From contig NZ_CP097484.1 in NCBI RefSeq assembly GCF_023546765.1, forward strand, positions 4,000,001-4,064,000: 64,000 nucleotides of DNA. Direction: 5' to 3'. The notes beneath the pieces were generated by a model, which worked only from the letters and a program-made list of their open reading frames with translations, was not told where the DNA came from and ran no database searches. Every line of letters begins with the position of its first letter. Within the stretch, counting starts at the first letter, position 1. Shown piece by piece: positions 1 through 9,893 of the stretch. Origin of the DNA: Methylobacterium tardum. GTDB lineage: Bacteria > Pseudomonadota > Alphaproteobacteria > Rhizobiales > Beijerinckiaceae. The position numbers and the translations under genes were made by a program.

Positions 1-660
1 GCGGTGATCGTCGACCGGGGCGCCCGGGCGATGATGGAGGAGGGTGAGGACGCCTTCTACTACCTCACGGCGATGAACGAGAACTACGCCCAGCCGTCCA
101 TGCCGCACGGGGCGGAGGCCGGGATCCTGAAGGGCATGTACCGGCTGTCGGGGCCGGAGGCGGGGAGCGCCGCCGTACGGCTCCTCGGCTCCGGGGCGAT
201 CCTGCCGGAGGTGATCGCCGCGGCGGCGCTGCTCGCGCACGATTTCGGCATCGCGGCCGAGGTGTTCAGCGTGACGAGCTTCAGCGAGCTGGCCCGCGAC
301 GCCCGCGAGGCCGAGCGGCAGGCGATGCTCAACCCGGAGACCGAGGCGCCGGTCAGCCACGTCGCGGCGCTGCTGCCGGGCACGGCGCCCATCGTCGCGG
401 CGAGCGACTACGTCCGGGCCTACCCGCAGCTGATCGCGTCCTATGTCGGCGCGCGCTTCGTCGCCCTCGGCACGGATGGGTTCGGCCGCAGCGACACCCG
501 CAGCGCGCTCCGCCGCTTCTTCGAAGTGGATCGGCAGCACGTGGTCATCGCCGCCCTGCACGCCCTGGCCGAGACCGGCACAGTGCCGCGCACCACGGTG
601 GCGGACGCGATCCGCCGCTACGAGATTGATGCGGACGCGCCCGCGCCCTGGACGGTCTAG
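1..660 (+). CDS. aceE: Pyruvate dehydrogenase E1 component (homodimeric type), C-terminal part
   Basis: The gene enters from the left edge in frame 1, so only the last 219 residues are visible. They match the C-terminal transketolase-like domain of homodimeric AceE, with NENYAQP and HGAEAGILKGMY near the start and the usual ALGTDGFGRSD stretch further on. E1 decarboxylates pyruvate with thiamine diphosphate and acetylates the E2 lipoyl group. The aceF and lpdA genes follow on the same strand, after a 326-base gap holding a palindromic repeat. Many alphaproteobacteria use the two-subunit PdhA/PdhB type instead, so the one-chain form is worth noting. The domain call is firm. Confidence 0.93.
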   Translation, partial: AVIVDRGARAMMEEGEDAFYYLTAMNENYAQPSMPHGAEAGILKGMYRLSGPEAGSAAVRLLGSGAILPEVIAAAALLAHDFGIAAEVFSVTSFSELARDAREAERQAMLNPETEAPVSHVAALLPGTAPIVAASDYVRAYPQLIASYVGARFVALGTDGFGRSDTRSALRRFFEVDRQHVVIAALHALAETGTVPRTTVADAIRRYEIDADAPAPWTV

Positions 661-705
661 TCCTTGGTCATGTGCCGACGCGGGCGTCACTCAAACACGA
701 CACAT

Positions 706-849
706 CGTCATTCCGGGGCTCGCCGCAGGCGAGAGCCCGGAATCCAGAACCATCGGGTATCCGCGATAAGGCGGGAGCGCGCCGGTCCAACCTGGCACGT
801 GCAGCGGTTCTGGATTCCGGGCTCCGCTGCGCGGCCCCGGAATGACGGG
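706..849. repeat. Dispersed palindromic repeat, family A, copy 1
   Basis: This is an inverted repeat with outer arms TCATTCCGGGGC and GCCCCGGAATGA and inner arms GGAATCCAGAAC and GTTCTGGATTCC, enclosing about 50 less conserved bases. It fills most of the aceE-aceF gap. Similar elements lie at 29502-29642, 48607-48719 and 62249-62386. It carries no credible coding sequence and could fold into a large hairpin in the transcript between the two genes. Confidence 0.85.
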
Positions 850-986
850 ATTGGCTATCAGACCGTCACGTCCGGGTTGCCGAGGCGAAGACGCGTCAGG
901 GCCGGCACTCTAAGGGTCCGGCAGAGGACCTCCGCCACGCGAACCCGCTTCGCCATCCACTGGCCCAATCACGGAACTCCGCCCGC

Positions 987-2291
987 ATGAGCGCCGCGCT
1001 GCAGATCGCCCTCCCGGACATCGGCGACTACCGGGACGTGCCGGTCATCGAGCTTCTGGTGAAGCCGGGCGACCGCCTCGCCGTGGACGACCTGATCCTC
1101 AGCATCGAATCCGATAAGGCGACCATGGAGGTCCCCTCCCCGGTCGCCGGAATCGTGCGCGAATTGCTGGTCTCGGTGGGATCGAAGGTGTCCGAAGGGA
1201 CGCCGATCCTGACGGTCGAGCCTGGCGAGGGCGGTGAGGCCGCACCTGCGGCGGGAGCGCCTGCCGCGGCCACGATGCCGACGGGTTCCGAGCAGGGCGC
1301 TGGTTCCCTCTCCCGCACGGGAGAGGGGTCCGGTCGCGCCTCACCGGAGCCGATACAGGCCGATCCGATCCAAGCGATCCGCGGCGACGTGCATGCCAGC
1401 CCGTCCGTCCGCCAGCTCGCGCGCGAGCTCGGCGTGCGCCTCGACGGCGTGCCGGCCACCGGGCCCAAGGGGCGGATCCTGCGCGAGGACGTGCACGCCT
1501 TCGTCAAGGCGGCCCTCGGCGCGCCGGTCCAGGCGCCCGTCGCCGCATCGGGGATCGGCGCCGGACTTCCGCCTTGGCCTGACGTTGATTTCGCCAAGTA
1601 TGGCCCGGTCCGGCGCGAGCCACTGTCACGGATCCAGACGCTGTCGGGGGCCAATCTCAGCCGCAACTGGCTGACGATCCCCCATGTCACCAACTTCGAC
1701 CGGGCGGACGTCACCGAGATCGAGTCGTTCCGGGTCGGCCTCAACAAGGAGGCGCGGACGCCGCCTGCCCGGGTCACCATGGTGGCGTTCCTGATCAAGG
1801 CGGCGGCCTTGGCCTTGCGCGCCCATCCGCGATTCAACACGTCACTTGAGGGCAGCGACCTCGTCTTCAAAGACTACGTCCATATCGGCTTCGCGGTGGA
1901 CACGCCGAAAGGCCTGATGGTGCCGGTGGTGCGCGATTGCGATCGCAAGGGCCTGATCGAGATCGCCACAGAGATGGCCGCGATGGCCGAGAAAGCCCGG
2001 GCCGGAACGCTCGCGGGTTCCGACATGCAGGGCGGCTGCTTTTCCGTCTCGTCGCTCGGCGGCGTCGGCGGCGACGGCTTCACCCCGATCATCAACGCTC
2101 CCGAGGTCGCAATCCTGGGCGCGGCACGCTCGCGGACTGAGGCGGTCTGGGACGGGCAGGCCTTCCAGCCGCGCCTGATCCTCCCCTTGAGCCTGTCCTG
2201 GGACCACCGCGTCGCCGACGGCGTCGCCGCCGCCCGCTTCCTCGGCCACGTGGCGTCGGTCCTGTCAGACCTGCGCCGCGCCCTCCTGTGA
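987..2291 (+). CDS. aceF: Dihydrolipoamide acetyltransferase (PDH E2)
   Basis: This 434-residue E2 moves the acetyl group from E1 to CoA. It has one N-terminal lipoyl domain (about 5-80) with the lipoylated lysine at K44 in ESDKATMEVP. An Ala/Gly/Pro-rich linker follows, then a peripheral subunit-binding domain (about 136-172, ASPSVRQLARELG) and a C-terminal catalytic domain with DHRVADG near 405-411. One lipoyl domain is at the low end for E2 proteins. The linker around residues 107-114 is encoded by a perfect DNA palindrome. The stop codon overlaps the GTG start of lpdA, indicating translational coupling. Confidence 0.96.
   Translation: MSAALQIALPDIGDYRDVPVIELLVKPGDRLAVDDLILSIESDKATMEVPSPVAGIVRELLVSVGSKVSEGTPILTVEPGEGGEAAPAAGAPAAATMPTGSEQGAGSLSRTGEGSGRASPEPIQADPIQAIRGDVHASPSVRQLARELGVRLDGVPATGPKGRILREDVHAFVKAALGAPVQAPVAASGIGAGLPPWPDVDFAKYGPVRREPLSRIQTLSGANLSRNWLTIPHVTNFDRADVTEIESFRVGLNKEARTPPARVTMVAFLIKAAALALRAHPRFNTSLEGSDLVFKDYVHIGFAVDTPKGLMVPVVRDCDRKGLIEIATEMAAMAEKARAGTLAGSDMQGGCFSVSSLGGVGGDGFTPIINAPEVAILGAARSRTEAVWDGQAFQPRLILPLSLSWDHRVADGVAAARFLGHVASVLSDLRRALL
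1306..1327. repeat. Perfect 22-bp palindrome inside the aceF linker
   Basis: Two 10-base arms, CCCTCTCCCG and CGGGAGAGGG, flank the dinucleotide CA. The element sits in frame within the E2 inter-domain linker and encodes roughly SLSRTGEG. Palindromes of this type are common between genes in GC-rich proteobacteria, so this looks like a mobile palindromic unit tolerated in a flexible part of a protein. Confidence 0.75.
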
Positions 2292-3997
2292 CCGTCGCCA
2301 TGCCCGACACGCTCGACATCCGCGTCCCCGACCTCGGCGACTACGCCAAAGTCCCCGTGATCGAGATCGCGGTCGCTCCGGGGCAGCCGATCGCCAAGGA
2401 TCAGACCCTGCTCGTCGCCGAATCCGACAAGGCGACGCTGGACATCCCCTCCCCGGCGGAGGGCCATCTCATCGAGATGCTGGTCGGCCTCGGCGACACG
2501 GTCTCGGCCGGCACCTTGGTCGCGCGCCTCGCGGTCGCGGCGCCGCGGGCGGCTGAGGCGCCGGCTCCCGCCTCGCCGCCGCAGAAGCCGAGCGCCGATG
2601 CGGACTGTGATGTCCTGGTGATCGGTGGCGGTCCCGGCGGCTATTCGGCCGCTTTCCGGGCTGCCGATCTCGGGCAGCGGGTGATCCTGGTGGAGCGCGA
2701 TGCGACCCTCGGCGGTGTCTGCCTGAACGTCGGCTGCATCCCCTCCAAGGCGCTGCTGCACGTGGCGGCGGTCACCGAGGAGGCCGTCCGGCTCGCCGCG
2801 CACGGGATTCACTTCGGCGCCCCGACGGTTGACCTCGACAAGCTCCGGACCTTCAAGACCGGCACCGTCCGCCGCCTTACCGACGGGCTCACCCAGATGG
2901 CGCGACAGCGGAAGGTCGAGGTGGTGCGCGGCAGCGCGCGCTTTACCGGACCGCACGCGGTCTCTGTGGCCCTGCACGACGGCGGCACGCGCGACCTCAC
3001 CTTCGCCGGCGCTATCGTGGCGGCAGGCTCCTCGCCCGTGGCGCTGCCGATGCTGCCGGACGACCCGCGCGTGGTGAATTCGACGGGTGCGCTGGAGCTG
3101 CCGGTCGTGCCCCGCCGGCTGCTCGTGATCGGCGGCGGCATCATCGGCCTGGAGATGGCGACCGTCTACAGCGCTCTCGGCGCCCGCGTCGACGTGGTGG
3201 AGCGCCTGCCGAACCTGCTGGAGGGCGTCGACCGCGACCTCGTGGCGGTCTGGACGAAGCGCAACGCCCATCGGTTCGACCGGATCTGCACGGGGGCCGA
3301 GGTCACCGCCGCGGACGCCACACCGGACGGCATTGCCGTTAGGCTCGCCGGCGAGGCAGCGGCCCAAACCTACGACCTCGTGCTCCAGGCAGCCGGACGC
3401 AGTCCGAACGGCGCGACCCTGGGGCTCGACGCGGCCGGCGTGGCCCTGGACGGCGGCTTCGTGCCGGTCGACGCCCAGATGCGCACGAACGTGCCGCACA
3501 TCCTGGCCATCGGCGATTGCGTCGGCCAGCCGATGCTCGCCCACAAGGCGGTCCATCAGGGCCACGTTGCCGCCGAGGCGGCCGCCGGCCACAAGGCCGG
3601 GTTCGACGCCGCGGTCATCCCGTCTGTGGCCTATACGGACCCGGAAATTGCCTGGGTCGGCCTCACCGAGACGGCGGCCAAGGCGGCCGGCCGGTCCGTG
3701 GAGGTCGCGCGTTTCCCCTGGGCCGCCTCGGGCCGGGCCATCGCCAACGGCGCCGATTACGGCCTGACGAAGCTCCTGTTCGATGGGAAGACGAAGCGCA
3801 TCGTCGGCGGCGCCATCGTGGGACCGAGCGCGGGCGACATGATCGGCGAGGTCGCCCTGGCGATCGAGATGGGGGCGGACGCCACCGATATCGGGCGAAC
3901 GATTCATCCGCATCCGACCCTCGGCGAGACGATCGGCCTCGCGGCGGAAGCGGGGCTCGGCCTGTGCACCGACCTGCCGCCGGTGGTGCGGCGCTGA
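2288..3997 (+). CDS. lpdA: Dihydrolipoamide dehydrogenase with N-terminal lipoyl domain (E3)
   Basis: The flavoprotein reoxidises dihydrolipoyl groups on E2 and makes NADH. Residues 9-80 form an extra lipoyl domain with K48 in ESDKATLDIP. A Pro/Ala linker follows, then the FAD-binding glycine motif (GGGPGGYS near 113), the redox pair C145/C150 in CLNVGC, an NAD-binding GGGIIGLE motif, and the C-terminal HPHPTLGE active-site motif near 540. At 569 residues it exceeds the usual 465-480 of plain E3 by about one lipoyl domain. The GTG start at 2288 overlaps the aceF stop; ATG at 2300 is an alternative. Confidence 0.96.
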   Translation: MTVAMPDTLDIRVPDLGDYAKVPVIEIAVAPGQPIAKDQTLLVAESDKATLDIPSPAEGHLIEMLVGLGDTVSAGTLVARLAVAAPRAAEAPAPASPPQKPSADADCDVLVIGGGPGGYSAAFRAADLGQRVILVERDATLGGVCLNVGCIPSKALLHVAAVTEEAVRLAAHGIHFGAPTVDLDKLRTFKTGTVRRLTDGLTQMARQRKVEVVRGSARFTGPHAVSVALHDGGTRDLTFAGAIVAAGSSPVALPMLPDDPRVVNSTGALELPVVPRRLLVIGGGIIGLEMATVYSALGARVDVVERLPNLLEGVDRDLVAVWTKRNAHRFDRICTGAEVTAADATPDGIAVRLAGEAAAQTYDLVLQAAGRSPNGATLGLDAAGVALDGGFVPVDAQMRTNVPHILAIGDCVGQPMLAHKAVHQGHVAAEAAAGHKAGFDAAVIPSVAYTDPEIAWVGLTETAAKAAGRSVEVARFPWAASGRAIANGADYGLTKLLFDGKTKRIVGGAIVGPSAGDMIGEVALAIEMGADATDIGRTIHPHPTLGETIGLAAEAGLGLCTDLPPVVRR

Positions 3998-4205
3998 GGG
4001 TTCGTCAGATCCTCGATACCGGCCCGCACCGTAAAGCCGGCATCCGATGCGGTGGGCGGCTGCCGGCCACGCGCGGGGCCACCCAGCACACATCGAGGAG
4101 AAGCTCCAACCAGCCGGAAAAGATCGGCACCTGTGCCGAGAATGGGACGGACCGGACACGCGAGTATCGCTAAGGTTATCCAGAACCTCAACCAGATGCA
4201 CTGCC

Positions 4206-5141
4206 GTGAGCTTCGTACCCCGGTCCCTCTTCACGACTGACGCTCTGCCCGAGCGAGACCGTTTCGAGGCTTGGCGCGCCCTGTTCTCCGCTCATGACCT
4301 CGACGCCGATCCGCACGGCTTCGCCGGCAGGATCGAGACCACCCTGGTCGGATCGATGGCGCTGCGCGTCATGAACGCGGCACCGCAGGCGCCGGCCCGG
4401 ACCAGATCCCAGATCCGGCGCGACGGCCAGGACGGCTTCGTGCTGCATCTGAGCCGGCACCCGTTTCACGTCGAAACGGACCGGGGCGAGGTTGCAGTCC
4501 CAGCGGGCGCGATCAGCCTCAACGACCTGTCGCAGCCCTATCGCCGCAGCCGGGTGCCGGAGACGGATTCGCTGATCCTGGCGTTTCCCCGTTCGTCCGT
4601 CGCCGCCGTCCTTCCGGACGAGGACGCGTTGCACGGGCTGATCCTGAACGGCGGTGCGGGGCGTCTCCTCGCCGACCACATGCGGAGCTTGGCCGCGCAT
4701 AGCGACGCGATCGCCACGATCGACGCCGCCCATATCGCCCAGGCCACGCTCCACATGGTTGCGGCCTGTGCCCGTCCGAGCCTGGAGGGAGCCGCACGTG
4801 CCGCCGCGCCCCTCGATGCCGCCCGACTCAGGGCAGCGAAGCGGCTCATGCGCGGGAATCTCTGCACGCCGCTCCGGATCGACACCGTCGCGCGGGAACT
4901 GGGCCTGTCGCGCTCGCACCTCTATCGCCTGTTCGAGCCGGAAGGCGGGGTGGCGCGCTACCTCGCGCGGCAACGGCTGGCCGCCGTCCGCGCCGCGCTC
5001 GACGATCCGCTCGATCGGCGATCGATCGGCGAGATTGGCGAGGCCTATGGTTTTGGGAGCAGCGCTCTCCTCAGTCGTGCGTTTCGGCAGGCCTACGGCC
5101 TCAGCCCGCGCGACTACCGGGCTTTCGCCCGCGGAACATGA
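4206..5141 (+). CDS. AraC-family transcriptional regulator
   Basis: The protein has 311 residues if it starts at GTG 4206; the open frame continues upstream but that part does not look like the family. The N-terminal two thirds resemble the AraC ligand-binding-like domain of this group (RDRFEAWRALFSAHDL near the start). The C-terminal 100 residues hold two helix-turn-helix units, around 224-245 (VARELGLSRSHLYRLF) and 273-300 (YGFGSSALLSRAFRQAYG). Its target and ligand cannot be read from the sequence. It lies between the PDH operon and a run of exported proteins, so control of the downstream genes is possible but unproven. Confidence 0.88.
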   Translation: MSFVPRSLFTTDALPERDRFEAWRALFSAHDLDADPHGFAGRIETTLVGSMALRVMNAAPQAPARTRSQIRRDGQDGFVLHLSRHPFHVETDRGEVAVPAGAISLNDLSQPYRRSRVPETDSLILAFPRSSVAAVLPDEDALHGLILNGGAGRLLADHMRSLAAHSDAIATIDAAHIAQATLHMVAACARPSLEGAARAAAPLDAARLRAAKRLMRGNLCTPLRIDTVARELGLSRSHLYRLFEPEGGVARYLARQRLAAVRAALDDPLDRRSIGEIGEAYGFGSSALLSRAFRQAYGLSPRDYRAFARGT

Positions 5142-5328
5142 AGCGGCCGCAATCGCCGCCGCTCGCTCATTCATCGGGATCGGGAGCGGCGTAACTCGAC
5201 GGGTCTGCCGATCGTATATATCCCGTCGCGGGGCCGGCCAGCGGCCGGTCTGGTTCGTAGATCCTGCCGGTCTCGACGGTCGGCTTGCGAAAACGATCGG
5301 GCGTTCATCTGGGAGGACAAGCCCCGAG

Positions 5329-6079
5329 ATGCTGAGGCTTACCGGAAAGTTCTCTCGCCATGCCGCTCCGATCTCGTTGTTCCGGCCTCGGCCTGGCCCT
5401 TTGCTGTCGCGCTACGAGCAACGCCCGTCCGGACCGGCGTCCGGACGATGGGCCATCCGCCTGGTTCTGGCGGCATGGGGTGCAGGTCTGTTGACCGGGT
5501 CCCCGGGCTGGGCGCTCGACGGCATGGCGCAGACGGGGTCCGCTGTCGCCCTGGCGCCGACCGACGATTCTCAGGCGCTGATCGCCGCGCTGAGAAGCCG
5601 GATTCTGGCCGCGCACAGTGCGACGCTGGCACTCGAGGGCTGGTGCGCCGATTACAAGCTTGCGGGGGATCCGCATCTGGTCGCTGAGCGCGTGCCCGGG
5701 GCCGACAAGCCCCTGACGGCGGCTCAGCGTGCGCGTCTGGCGATCGGTCCGGACGAGCCGGTGCGTTACCGCCGGGTCCGCCTCGCCTGCGGAGATCGGG
5801 TTCTGTCGGAGGCGGACAATTGGTACGTCCCCGCCCGTCTCACGCCGGAGATGAACGCCACGCTCGACGGCACCCGCACCCCGTTCGGCCGGGTCGTGCG
5901 CCCCCTTGCCCCGGTGCGTCACACCGTCGAGGTTCGCGCGCCGGTGCCGCACGCAAATCCCGGTCTCGACGATCCGCTGTTCGAGGTCGATGCCGTGCTG
6001 TCGACAGGAGCCGGTCAGCCCTTCTGCGAGGTCGTCCGAAACCTATCTGGGCGGTGCACTGCCCCGAGCTTCGCGGTAA
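5329..6079 (+). CDS. Chorismate-lyase-like exported protein, frameshifted near the end
   Basis: The frame from ATG 5329, preceded by GGGAGGA, gives a hydrophobic segment around residues 41-60, then a domain resembling chorismate lyase-like proteins (EADNWYVPARLTPEMN, RTPFGRVVR, GQPFCEVV). Staying in that frame the protein runs on to 6333 through the next gene. Removing one C at 6036-6037 restores ETYLGGALP and a stop at 6077-6079, giving 249 residues and clearing the downstream gene. That ending is typical of the family, so I place the true stop at 6079. The membrane/export segment is unlike cytosolic UbiC, so ubiquinone synthesis is not assured. Confidence 0.7.
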
Positions 6080-6112
6080 GACCCCGTCCGAACAGGGGAT
6101 GGGAGGACCGGA

Positions 6113-6523
6113 ATGCATTCACGGCTGCGTCGTACAGTTTGGGCTCTGGTGGCGATGGGCGCGCTCGGCGGTCCGGCCTGGGCGGCCGACCCGTCCGGGG
6201 TCTGGCTGACGGAAACCGGGAGTTCCCGCGTCCGCATCGCGCCGTGCGGCGGCGGCTTCTGCGGGACGATCGTCAGCGCACCCGGCAAGGGCCTCGACGT
6301 GAAGAACCCCGATCCAGCCCTGCAGAATCGTAGCGTGGTGGGGGTGCAGATCCTGGATGCGCGCCAGGCCGACGGCACCGGCTTCTCGGGCTCGCTCTAC
6401 AACCCGAACGACGGGAAGACCTATTCCGGATCGCTGAAGCTGACCGGACCCAACACCCTCGAAGTGGCGGGCTGCGTCATGAGCGTGTTCTGCAAGCGGC
6501 AAACCTGGACGCGGGTCAAATAA
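6113..6523 (+). CDS. DUF2147 family exported protein
   Basis: This 136-residue protein has a clear Sec signal peptide ending near AWA-AD at residues 23-25. The mature part matches DUF2147: DPSGVWLTE, CGGGFCGTIV, a central NPDPALQNR stretch, YNPNDGKTYSGSLKL and a terminal VMSVFCKRQTWTR. The family is periplasmic and small, with no established enzymatic role. A GGGAGG ribosome site precedes ATG 6113. The start lies 33 bases past the repaired stop of the upstream gene, so both could share a transcript. Confidence 0.88.
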   Translation: MHSRLRRTVWALVAMGALGGPAWAADPSGVWLTETGSSRVRIAPCGGGFCGTIVSAPGKGLDVKNPDPALQNRSVVGVQILDARQADGTGFSGSLYNPNDGKTYSGSLKLTGPNTLEVAGCVMSVFCKRQTWTRVK

Positions 6524-6639
6524 TCCGCGGCGCGTATCGGCGGCTTGGCGCGGCGCATATTCTTGTGCCGCGTCGCAACATCGCAGGATCGATAGCGCGC
6601 GATTGAAGTTGGCTGGGTCTGCAACCAACAAGGATTGTC

Positions 6640-6900
6640 ATGACCCGGACACTTCTCGCGAGCTTTCTGACCCTGGCCACCCTCGCCCCAGCCGCCGCCC
6701 AGGTGGTCGACAGGCCTGTCGCGCCCGCGCCGGGCGTGGTCAGCCAGCAGAGCGACAGCACCGGCGGCAACGCGGCGGTGACCTACTCGCCGACGGGACA
6801 GCCGGCCGACACGATCTCCAACAACTCGTCGGCCGCCGGAAACGCGAATCAGCCGTCGCGGGTCGCGCCCCAGGGTGGCGCCGGTGGCGGCAACAAGTAA
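6640..6900 (+). CDS. Small exported protein of unknown function
   Basis: The 86-residue product starts with a Sec signal peptide (cleavage likely after PAAAQ, about 19-21). The mature chain is Ser/Gly/Asn/Gln-rich and low in complexity, ending GGAGGGNK, with no recognisable domain or cysteines. AAGGA sits upstream of ATG 6640. A strong hairpin at 6940-6965 follows. Composition and signal peptide support a real gene; the function is unknown. Confidence 0.7.
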   Translation: MTRTLLASFLTLATLAPAAAQVVDRPVAPAPGVVSQQSDSTGGNAAVTYSPTGQPADTISNNSSAAGNANQPSRVAPQGGAGGGNK

Positions 6901-6939
6901 GCCGACCTTCCGGAGCAGGCCGATCCGTCGCCTGATCCG

Positions 6940-6965
6940 AGGCCGCACCGGAGACGGTGCGGCCT
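6940..6965. terminator. Hairpin between convergent genes (bidirectional terminator)
   Basis: An 11-base stem, AGGCCGCACCG pairing with CGGTGCGGCCT around a GAGA loop, lies between the end of the small exported gene (+) and the end of alaS (-). There is no long T run, but position and stem strength suit a terminator for both strands. Confidence 0.7.
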
Positions 6966-6984
6966 TCGCCTAGGCAGAGACACC

Positions 6985-9663
6985 TCAGGCGGCTTCGGCG
7001 AGGGCCTGCGCGACGGCGTCGAGGGCGGCCTCCGCCCCGGCGCCGTTCGGGCCGCCGGCCTGCGCCATGTCGCGACGACCGCCACCGCCCTTGCCGCCGA
7101 GGGCGCCAGCGCCGGCCCGGACCAGCCCGACCGCGTCGTAGCGCTCGGTCAGGTCGTCAGTGACGCCGACCACCAGGCCGGCCTTGCCGTCCGGCCCGAC
7201 GCCGACCACCGCCACGATGCCGGAGCCTAAGCGCTTCTTCTCCTCATCAACGATCGGCTTGAGATCGCGCATGTCGAGCCCCTCGACCACCGAGCGGCGG
7301 AACGCGACGCCGCCGATCTCGGTCTGCTGCGCGCCTGAGCCCGGTCCGCCCTCACCGCCCATGGCGAGCTTGCGCCGGGTCTCGGCCAGCTCACGCTCGA
7401 GGCGCCGCCGATCCTCCATCAGCGCCGTGAGACGATCGGGCGCCTCGGAGACCGGGGCTTTGAGGATGCCGGCCAGCGCCGCCAGCGTCCGGGCCTCCTC
7501 GGCGCGGTGGTGACGCGCCGCGTCGGCCGTCAGCGCCTCGATCCGGCGGACACCGGCGCCCACGGCGCTCTCCGCCACGACGGTGATCGCCCCGATGTCG
7601 CCGGTTCGCGCGGCGTGGGTGCCACCGCAGAGCTCGACGGAGAAGTTCTTCGGCTTGCCCTGGGCTGCCGCGTCATCGACCGGCAAGCCCATGGATACCA
7701 CCCGGACCTCGTCGCCGTACTTCTCGCCGAACAGCGCGCGGGCGCCCGACGCGATGGCGTCGTCCACCGCCATCAGCTTGGTCACGACCGGCGCGTTCTG
7801 GAGCAGCACCGCGTTGGCGATGTCCTCGACCCGGGCAAGTTCTTCCGCCTCGATCGGCTTCGGATGGCTGATGTCGAAGCGCAGACGCTCGGGGCTGACC
7901 AGCGAGCCCTTCTGGGCGACGTGGTCGCCGAGCACCTGCCGCAGCGCCTCGTGCAGCAGATGGGTGGCCGAGTGATTGGCCCGGATCGCCTTGCGGCGGG
8001 CATGGTCGACCTTCAGCTCCACCGGCTGGTCGAGGCTGAGGCTCCCCTCCTCCACGGTTACGTGGTGGACGAAGACGTCGCCGAGCTTCTTCTGGGTGTC
8101 GGTGACCCGCGCGCGGACGCCCGGGGCCAGGATCAGACCGGTATCGCCGACCTGGCCGCCCGACTCGCCGTAGAACGGCGTCTGGTTGACGAGGACGAGG
8201 CCGGTCTGGCCGGGCTCAAGGCTCCGCACCTCGGCGCCGTCGCGCAGCAGCGCGGTGATGATTCCTTCGGCGGTCTCGGTCTCGTAGCCCAGGAATTCGG
8301 TGGCCCCGACGCGCTCGCGCAGGCCGAACCAGACGGTCTCTGTGGCCGCCTCGCCCGAGCCCTTCCAGGCCTCGCGGGCTGCCTGCTTCTGGCGCTGCAT
8401 TGCGGCCGCGAAGGCGTCGGTGTCCACGCCGATGCCGCGGGCCTTGAGGGCGTCCTGCGTCAGGTCGAGGGGGAAGCCGTAGGTGTCGTAGAGGGTGAAG
8501 GCGGTCTCGCCGGAGAGCTTGTCGCCATCCTTGAGGTCACGGCTCTCGGCATCGAGGATCGACAGGCCGCGCTCCAGGGTCCGGCGAAAGCGGGTCTCCT
8601 CCAGCTTCAGGGTCTCGGCGATCAGGCTCTCGGCCCGCATCAGTTCCGGATAGGCCTCGCCCATCTCGCGCACCAGCGTCGGCACGAGGCGGAACATGGT
8701 GGGCTCGCGGGCGCCGAGGATCTCGGCGTGGCGCATGGCCCGGCGCATGATCCGGCGCAGGACGTAGCCGCGGCCCTCGTTGCCCGGCAGCACGCCGTCG
8801 GCCACCAGGAAGGAGGCGGCGCGCAGGTGGTCGGCGATCACCCGGTAGGACGCCATCGTCGCCGGTTCCGGCGCCCGCGAGACCGCGTGCGCGACGGCGT
8901 CGATGAGCGCCCGGAACAGGTCGGTGTCGTAGTTCGAGTGCACGCCCTGGAGGATCGCCGCCATGCGCTCCAGGCCCATGCCGGTGTCGATCGACGGCCG
9001 CGGCAGCGGGTTGCGGACGCCCGGCTCCAGCTGCTCGTACTGCATGAACACGAGGTTCCAGAACTCGAGGAAGCGGTCGCCGTCCTCGTCCGGAGAACCG
9101 GGCGGGCCGCCCTGGAGGGCCGGACCCTGGTCGATGAAGATCTCCGAGCACGGGCCACAGGGGCCGGTATCGCCCATCTGCCAGAAATTGTCCGAGGTCC
9201 CGATCCGGATGATCTTGTCGTCGGAGAAGCCGGCGATCTTCTTCCACAGACCGGCGGCCTCGTCGTCGTCGGCGTAGACCGTGACGAGGAGCTTGTCCGG
9301 CTTGAGGCCGAACTCCTTGGTGATCAGCGTCCAAGCCAGCTCGATCGCGCGGTCCTTAAAGTAGTCGCCGAACGAGAAGTTGCCGAGCATCTCGAAGAAC
9401 GTGTGGTGGCGCGCGGTGTAGCCCACATTGTCGAGGTCGTTGTGCTTGCCGCCGGCCCGCACGCATTTCTGCGCGGTCGTCGCTCGGTCGTAGGCGCGCT
9501 TCTCCATCCCGGTGAAGACGTTCTTGAACTGCACCATGCCGGCGTTCGTGAACATCAGCGTCGGATCGTTCTTCGGCACGAGGCTGGATGAGGACACGAC
9601 CTCGTGCCCGGCCTTGGCGAAGTAGTCGAGGAAGGTCGACCGGATCTCGTTGACGCCGCTCAT
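6985..9663 (-). CDS. alaS: Alanyl-tRNA synthetase
   Basis: The enzyme charges tRNA-Ala. From ATG 9663 ([17 protein letters not shown]) it has 892 residues, normal for bacterial AlaS; the frame extends 22 codons further upstream without family similarity. Visible parts are the class II core ([33 protein letters not shown]), the editing domain with [13 protein letters not shown] and [13 protein letters not shown] supplying metal ligands, and a C-terminal Gly-rich C-Ala region with GGKGGGGR. It is transcribed away from the lytic transglycosylase gene. Confidence 0.97.
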   Translation of the reverse strand: MSGVNEIRSTFLDYFAKAGHEVVSSSSLVPKNDPTLMFTNAGMVQFKNVFTGMEKRAYDRATTAQKCVRAGGKHNDLDNVGYTARHHTFFEMLGNFSFGDYFKDRAIELAWTLITKEFGLKPDKLLVTVYADDDEAAGLWKKIAGFSDDKIIRIGTSDNFWQMGDTGPCGPCSEIFIDQGPALQGGPPGSPDEDGDRFLEFWNLVFMQYEQLEPGVRNPLPRPSIDTGMGLERMAAILQGVHSNYDTDLFRALIDAVAHAVSRAPEPATMASYRVIADHLRAASFLVADGVLPGNEGRGYVLRRIMRRAMRHAEILGAREPTMFRLVPTLVREMGEAYPELMRAESLIAETLKLEETRFRRTLERGLSILDAESRDLKDGDKLSGETAFTLYDTYGFPLDLTQDALKARGIGVDTDAFAAAMQRQKQAAREAWKGSGEAATETVWFGLRERVGATEFLGYETETAEGIITALLRDGAEVRSLEPGQTGLVLVNQTPFYGESGGQVGDTGLILAPGVRARVTDTQKKLGDVFVHHVTVEEGSLSLDQPVELKVDHARRKAIRANHSATHLLHEALRQVLGDHVAQKGSLVSPERLRFDISHPKPIEAEELARVEDIANAVLLQNAPVVTKLMAVDDAIASGARALFGEKYGDEVRVVSMGLPVDDAAAQGKPKNFSVELCGGTHAARTGDIGAITVVAESAVGAGVRRIEALTADAARHHRAEEARTLAALAGILKAPVSEAPDRLTALMEDRRRLERELAETRRKLAMGGEGGPGSGAQQTEIGGVAFRRSVVEGLDMRDLKPIVDEEKKRLGSGIVAVVGVGPDGKAGLVVGVTDDLTERYDAVGLVRAGAGALGGKGGGGRRDMAQAGGPNGAGAEAALDAVAQALAEAA

Positions 9664-9893
9664 CGGGGCTGACTCTGGCAGGACAGACAGGGAAAGGGCG
9701 GCCGCGCGTCCTTCGCGCGGCGCCCGCATGGCGCCCTCTTAAGGAGGGATCCCGCGCGAGTCACGGGCGGCCTGCCGTGAATTCGCCCCGGGACGCCGCA
9801 ACTCGGCCACAAGCACGGCCGTGTTGTCGCCACATCTGTCAAGCGATGGTGAGTCCGTAGCGCCGTCGCGGCGTGTGGAGAGTCGGGATAACG

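Noticed and set aside
1874..4234. Minus-strand ORF of 786 codons opposite aceF and lpdA
   Set aside because: Shadow of two firmly identified genes in GC-rich DNA; composition is Arg/Asp/Gly-rich with no domain.
4654..6333. One 559-codon plus-strand ORF
   Set aside because: It mixes the out-of-frame end of the AraC gene, the chorismate-lyase-like protein and the out-of-frame start of the DUF2147 gene.
7507..9591. Plus-strand ORF of 694 codons opposite alaS
   Set aside because: Shadow of alaS; no domain and no credible start site.
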